Assembly: GCA_020062545.1 (NCBI GenBank)
Contig: JAGUWD010000017.1
Span: 1 to 64,000, forward strand
DNA length: 64,000 nt
Reading direction: 5' to 3'
Source of the DNA: Thermodesulfovibrionales bacterium
GTDB lineage: Bacteria > Nitrospirota > Thermodesulfovibrionia > Thermodesulfovibrionales > Dissulfurispiraceae
The notes beneath the pieces were generated by a model. That model was not told where the DNA came from, ran no database searches, and was given only the letters and a program-made list of their open reading frames with translations. Below are positions 59,919 through 64,000 of the stretch, one piece after another (the stretch's first letter is position 1; the number at the start of each line of letters is the position of its first letter). The position numbers and the translations under genes were made by a program.

Positions 59919-60967
59919 TTAACGAAGATGCAATAAAATCCTATCTTAAGGATAAGTTCAAAGATGCTGTTTGTGTTGATATCCACAAAATCGGTGCCGG
60001 TGTTCATGGAGCAGGTTTTCTTATAGAGATAAAGACAAAAGAAGAAGTTAAATCATATGTCATAAAAGGCCTTTTTCCGGAAGGGTTAGGCCATGACTAT
60101 CCATCAGACAGGGCTCAGGTATTTCTTTTAGACCTCGAAACATATAATGACCTTCCAAGGCATGCAAAGGCTATAGATGTGCTCGCCGAGATGCCTGGCG
60201 GCTCTGTAAAGTCCATCGGCGGAGGCAAGGAATATTACCTTCTGATGGAAAAAGTTGAAGGAAGGGATTATTTCAATGATTTGAGAGAATTCTCCAAAAA
60301 AGAAAAACTTGATTCCGAGGACATAAGCAAGATAAAGGCAATGACATCGTATCTTGCAGAGATACACTCGGTAAAGAAAGAATCAAGGGCATTATACTGG
60401 AGAAAAATAAGGGACATCATCGGGCACGGCGAATGTCTGATGGGTGTATTCGATATATACCCTGATGGGACATTGAGCTATGAGGAAATGGCTGAGATAG
60501 AAAAGCTGTGCGTGGATTGGAGGGCAAAATTAAAGCCTAAGACTCATCGACTGTGTCAGATTCACGGAGACTTTCATCCTGGGAACATCTGGTTTAAAGA
60601 CAGCACAGACTTTGTCCTTCTTGACAGAAGCAGGGGGCCTTATGGTGATGCAGCAGACGATGTTACCGCCCTTTGCATTAACTATATATTTTTCTCTTTG
60701 ATGTATCATGGAGAGGTAAAAGGCGCATACCTTGAAGGTCTTAATCTGTTTTTCGAAGAGTACATCAAACAGACGAAGGATAATGAATTGTTCGAGGTGG
60801 TTGCCCCGTTCTTTGCTTTCAGAGGCATTGTTGTTGCAAATCCTGTGTTTTACCCGGAATTAAGCAGGGATGCACGAAATAGGATATTCAGGTTTGTTAA
60901 GAGTGTTCTTTCATCAGAAAGATTTGATATGAGTAAAGTTAATTACTATATGGCTGGTTCGATTTAG
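59915..60967 (+). CDS. aminoglycoside/choline phosphotransferase-family (APH) protein
   Basis: A 350-residue kinase-like protein starting at GTG, coupled to the PfkB gene. The APH catalytic loop is CQIHGDFHPGNIWF and the metal-binding Asp lies in FVLLDRSRGPYGD. It probably phosphorylates a small molecule, perhaps one made or used with the PfkB product. It is not evidence of antibiotic resistance. Confidence 0.85.
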   Translation: MINEDAIKSYLKDKFKDAVCVDIHKIGAGVHGAGFLIEIKTKEEVKSYVIKGLFPEGLGHDYPSDRAQVFLLDLETYNDLPRHAKAIDVLAEMPGGSVKSIGGGKEYYLLMEKVEGRDYFNDLREFSKKEKLDSEDISKIKAMTSYLAEIHSVKKESRALYWRKIRDIIGHGECLMGVFDIYPDGTLSYEEMAEIEKLCVDWRAKLKPKTHRLCQIHGDFHPGNIWFKDSTDFVLLDRSRGPYGDAADDVTALCINYIFFSLMYHGEVKGAYLEGLNLFFEEYIKQTKDNELFEVVAPFFAFRGIVVANPVFYPELSRDARNRIFRFVKSVLSSERFDMSKVNYYMAGSI

Positions 60968-61661
60968 AATTACCTGTGCTTACTTTGATATAATTTTCCC
61001 AGATTAAGAATAATTCCTTTGTTGCCCTGAGATCTCCTGCACAATATCGCGCAATATCCACATAGCGGCCTGATTTAAAGAGGTCTTTTACCTCATAACC
61101 CGTTATTACTTCGCCTGATTCATTGGCTGATTTCGGGCTCTTTATATTAAATGTTTTGCACCACATGTCGAGGCTGAATCTTCTCTTTGAAGCACCATAG
61201 AATGTTAACTGGTCGAGGAGATCTATGTGTGCGCTATTATATCTGTTCGGCATTAAATCCCTCGATGGTTTTATTTTGTTTACTGCCGAGCGGATCATAA
61301 TAAAGGGGCAGTCAAAGCCCCTACCATTGAATGTAATAAACTGGTCGCATGTCTTTATGGCATTCCAGAATTTCTGGAGGAGTTCTGCCTCTGTCCCGCA
61401 TTCATATCTAATGCCGTCTTCTTCAAAGGGCAGGAGCATGTCTCCTGGTGTCTGGAAATATACAGCGCCTTTGTTTGAATCAGGGTTGAGCATACCGATG
61501 GTAACTATCTCGCCTGTGAGGGGATAGAAAGAGAGGCTCTCTCTGACCCTCTCTTCTTCCTCTTCTGTCTCAGCCCATTTCAGGAGATATTGCTGTGTTG
61601 ATGGCTCAAGGGAATCGAAATCAGCACCAACGGTCTCTATATCAAATATTATTCTGCTCAT
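60939..61661 (-). CDS. DEDD-type 3'-5' exonuclease, PolB-like
   Basis: A 240-residue nuclease. Exo I is FDIETVG, Exo II lies around FITFNGRGFDCPF, and the last motif lies near YCAGDLRATKELF (DEDDy-like). It belongs to the family of predicted exonucleases related to polymerase B proofreading domains. It starts in the last codons of ctpA (ATGA) and converges with the APH gene. Confidence 0.88.
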   Translation of the reverse strand: MSRIIFDIETVGADFDSLEPSTQQYLLKWAETEEEEERVRESLSFYPLTGEIVTIGMLNPDSNKGAVYFQTPGDMLLPFEEDGIRYECGTEAELLQKFWNAIKTCDQFITFNGRGFDCPFIMIRSAVNKIKPSRDLMPNRYNSAHIDLLDQLTFYGASKRRFSLDMWCKTFNIKSPKSANESGEVITGYEVKDLFKSGRYVDIARYCAGDLRATKELFLIWENYIKVSTGNSKSNQPYSN

Positions 61662-62950
61662 GCTGCCTTTTTCATCTTTTCAAAAACTTTCCATGTCTTA
61701 AGGGTATCGATAGCCCTCTGTAATTGATTGTCGTCTTTTTCATCCACTTCTAATGGAGCCATCTCTTTTTCTTCGGGGCCCTCTTTTTGCTGGTCGTTTT
61801 TAAGGTGTCCTTCCAGATCTTTTTCCCTTATAACCCTGTGCTGCTCTTTTCCATTCTTAACCTCGAGTTTTACGACTATATCAGGGGTAATACCAACACC
61901 CTGAATGCTTGTGCCCTTTGGTGTATAGTACTTTGCAGTTGTAAGGCGCAGCCCGGAACCGTCGCTGAGGGGAATAAGGCTCTGCACAGAGCCCTTTCCA
62001 AAGGTCTGGACACCAATAATTACTGCCCTGTCCCAGTCTTTCAATGCGCCTGCAACGATTTCTGATGCACTTGCACTGCCCTGGTTAACGAGGACTACCA
62101 TAGGTATATCCGTATATGGTTTTTCCCCTTCCGTGAAGTATTCTGTTTTTTCACCGCTTTTGCTCTTTATATAAACCACGAGCTTTTTGGGCGGAAGGAA
62201 CTGTTCTGTAACCTCCACAGCGCTGTTCAGGAGACCGCCGGGATCATTTCTCAGGTCAATGATCAGCGAGGTCATGCCTTCCTTTGACAGCTTCTCCAGT
62301 GAAGCGGAGAGGTCAGGACCTGTAGACTCTTGAAACTGGGTTATTTTTATGTATCCTATTCCGTCCTGAAGCATTTTTGACTTTACGCTCTTGATCTTTA
62401 TGATATCCCTGACTATTGTAAAATCCTTTGTCTCTTTCCAGCCTTCCCTGAATATGGTCAATATAATGGATGTGCCTTTCGGCCCACGCATTTTAGAAAC
62501 AGCATCCGTCAGCCCCATATTCTTTGTGGACTCTCCGGAGATCTTGAGGATCTTATCGCCTGCCTTAATGCCTGCTTTAAATGCCGGCGTATCTTCGATT
62601 GGAGCTATAACCGTGAGCATTCCGTCCTTAATCCCTATGTGAATACCGAGCCCCCCGAATTCGCCCTTTGTTTCTACCTGCAGTTCCTTTAATGCCTCGG
62701 GCGTCATATAGCTTGAATGCGGGTCAAGAGAGTTCATCATCCCTTTAATGGCGCCAATCACGAGGTCTTTTGTTTTGACCTCATCAACATAATTTTTCTT
62801 TACAAGGGTAAGAACCTCGGTAAAGGTGCGCAACTCTTCATACCCGTTTTGTGCATTTACGGTTTCCACCGCCCATTTGCCTGCTACTATTCCGATTAAG
62901 GCGATGGAGAATATTACTGTTACAAAAAGCCATCTTTTCTTTCGAAACAT
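61658..62950 (-). CDS. ctpA: carboxy-terminal processing protease (S41)
   Basis: Periplasmic serine protease anchored by one N-terminal helix (about 7-27), 430 residues. A PDZ domain (about 90-175; GGLGIHIG) leads to the S41 catalytic core with Ser in NQGSASASEIVAGAL and Lys in TFGKGSVQSL. It lies next to an EnvC-like gene, a common pairing in cell-wall remodelling. Confidence 0.95.
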   Translation of the reverse strand: MFRKKRWLFVTVIFSIALIGIVAGKWAVETVNAQNGYEELRTFTEVLTLVKKNYVDEVKTKDLVIGAIKGMMNSLDPHSSYMTPEALKELQVETKGEFGGLGIHIGIKDGMLTVIAPIEDTPAFKAGIKAGDKILKISGESTKNMGLTDAVSKMRGPKGTSIILTIFREGWKETKDFTIVRDIIKIKSVKSKMLQDGIGYIKITQFQESTGPDLSASLEKLSKEGMTSLIIDLRNDPGGLLNSAVEVTEQFLPPKKLVVYIKSKSGEKTEYFTEGEKPYTDIPMVVLVNQGSASASEIVAGALKDWDRAVIIGVQTFGKGSVQSLIPLSDGSGLRLTTAKYYTPKGTSIQGVGITPDIVVKLEVKNGKEQHRVIREKDLEGHLKNDQQKEGPEEKEMAPLEVDEKDDNQLQRAIDTLKTWKVFEKMKKAA

Positions 62951-62972
62951 CCTTTATCCTCCGTAACAACTC

Positions 62973-64000
62973 TTATTTTTTCAGCCATTGTTGAGGGTCA
63001 AGAGGTTTCCCTTTATATCTGAGCTCGAAATACAGACCGCTTGCTCCGATGGCGCTGGATTCCCCAACCTCTCCGATGGTTGTATGTTCTTTTATTATAG
63101 CTCCATTTTTCAAAAAAATCCTGGACAGGTTTCCGTACAGCGTATGATAACCGCCTCCATGACTGATTATGACGAGCTGACCATATCCCTTGAAATCGTC
63201 GGCAAAGACAACCTTGCCTTCATGAACTGCCTTCACAGATGAACCATTGGATGTTTTTATATGAATACCGCTTCTGAAGACAGGCAGGTTAAACAATGGG
63301 TCGACCTGGGTTCCATAATGGATTGCCACGGTACCGTTTACAGGCCAGGGAAGCTTACCCTTTAATCGTGCAAACCCGCTGTCCTCAACCGGCTCCTCTT
63401 CTTTTGTTCCAGGCTTCGCTCTCCTCTTTTTTCTCAGCTCGCTTTCCCGCCTTTCGGATTCCTGTATTATTCTCATGAGCCTGTTTGATGCCTCCTGCAA
63501 TTCCTTTATCATTTTTTCATAAGTCTTTTTTTCCTTTCTGACACTGACCAGGAGAGTCTCTCTTTCTCTTTTCTTTTCCTTCAAAGAGCCTTCCAATCTG
63601 GTGAGTTTTTCCTCTTCTGTTTTGAGTTCTGAAGATAATTTTCTAAGGTTGTTCTGCTTTTCGCTTAAGACCCTGACAGCCTCTTTGTATTTGTTTATAA
63701 GCCTGTAGTCGTATGTGGATACATCGCTTATGTACCGCAGTGTTCTCAATGTTCGCGATATATCCTCTCCGCCTATAAGTATGAGGAGGGCGTCGTTTCC
63801 CTTGCTTATCCTCTGTAATACCCGCAGTCTTTTTTTGAGGAGATTGCCTTGTAAACTAAGGCTCTCTTTGTTGTTGTTAATATCCACCTGCAAGGCTGAG
63901 ATATTGCTTTGTATTTTTTTTATTTTTCCGCGCTGGACTGTAAGCTGTTCTTCTATTTCATTGAGTTCTGCATTTGTTTTTCTCAGTTCAACAAGGACTG
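62973..64000 (-). CDS. EnvC-like LytM/M23-domain protein, 5' end beyond the window
   Basis: The open frame continues to the right edge without a stop, so the N-terminus is missing. A long coiled coil (about the first 190 visible residues) precedes a LytM-type domain. The zinc ligands of active M23 peptidases are not conserved: GIHIKTSNG lacks the Asp, and the final HxH reads GLYFELR. It should therefore be an activator of amidases like EnvC rather than an enzyme. It lies 22 bases upstream of ctpA. Confidence 0.9.
   Translation of the reverse strand, partial: VLVELRKTNAELNEIEEQLTVQRGKIKKIQSNISALQVDINNNKESLSLQGNLLKKRLRVLQRISKGNDALLILIGGEDISRTLRTLRYISDVSTYDYRLINKYKEAVRVLSEKQNNLRKLSSELKTEEEKLTRLEGSLKEKKRERETLLVSVRKEKKTYEKMIKELQEASNRLMRIIQESERRESELRKKRRAKPGTKEEEPVEDSGFARLKGKLPWPVNGTVAIHYGTQVDPLFNLPVFRSGIHIKTSNGSSVKAVHEGKVVFADDFKGYGQLVIISHGGGYHTLYGNLSRIFLKNGAIIKEHTTIGEVGESSAIGASGLYFELRYKGKPLDPQQWLKK

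Noticed and set aside
59915-60967. antibiotic resistance (aminoglycoside kinase)
   Set aside because: The fold family is APH-like, but coupling to a PfkB-type kinase points to housekeeping small-molecule phosphorylation.

Overview
The window looks like a chromosomal segment around the replication origin of a Gram-negative bacterium. Outer-membrane genes are present (kdsA, kdsB, kdsC, kdsD, lptF, lptG, lnt), as are sigma-54 promoters, and c-type heme sensing. From the general look of the proteins I infer a member of the Nitrospirota (Thermodesulfovibrio-like lineages) or a nearby deltaproteobacterial-type anaerobe. That placement is inference, because no rRNA gene is present. I see no tRNA, rRNA, CRISPR array or complete insertion sequence.

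Bases 1-14100 hold a signalling and transport block. A heme-c (CxxCH) sensor histidine kinase and an NtrC-type sigma-54 activator are followed by two operons. Each operon carries an enlarged YeiH-family (UPF0324) membrane carrier followed directly by a tiny single-pass membrane protein. The first operon also carries two UspA proteins and an exported rhodanese. Each operon is preceded by a near-consensus -24/-12 promoter (3626-3641 and 7912-7927). At exactly the same distance upstream of each promoter lies a palindrome of the form TGTTNCCA-N2-TGGNAAC. This points to one small regulon driven by the adjacent two-component system. A 1142-residue hybrid kinase with an N-terminal NAD-binding-like fold and a partner CheY-type regulator close the block.

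Bases 14100-29940 are mostly minus-strand housekeeping genes: an ADP-forming acyl-CoA synthetase with a DRTGG partner, then queC-plsY-pgsA-kdsC-kdsD-(coiled-coil protein)-kdsA-ABC-F, hemB and an A-type Fe-S protein. The plus-strand pair lptF and lptG is separated by an unrecognised small ORF whose stop overlaps the lptG start. deoC and a class IV aminotransferase follow. Bases 29940-41700 mix housekeeping (yraN, pilB/gspE, phosphofructokinase, class II aldolase, YhcC-type radical SAM, comM) with accessory material: an XRE regulator, a BrnT/BrnA-type toxin-antitoxin pair, an unknown AT-rich gene and a frameshifted antitoxin.

Bases 41700-56340 are origin-proximal: gyrB, dnaN, dnaA, an AT-rich putative origin, prfB with its programmed +1 frameshift, lnt, kdsB, pyrG, an SGNH hydrolase, parB, parA and a class A penicillin-binding protein. 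Bases 56370-64000 carry uvrC, a second frameshifted antitoxin, two sugar/small-molecule kinase-like genes, a DEDDy exonuclease, ctpA and an EnvC-like protein cut by the window edge.

A second theme crosses these regions. Degenerate tandem 7-bp repeats, with a different heptamer at each place, sit in or at the ends of housekeeping genes (queC, kdsB twice, lnt, kdsC start, plsY/queC junction, and the 14.1 kb convergent junction). Inside the genes they add in-frame loops.
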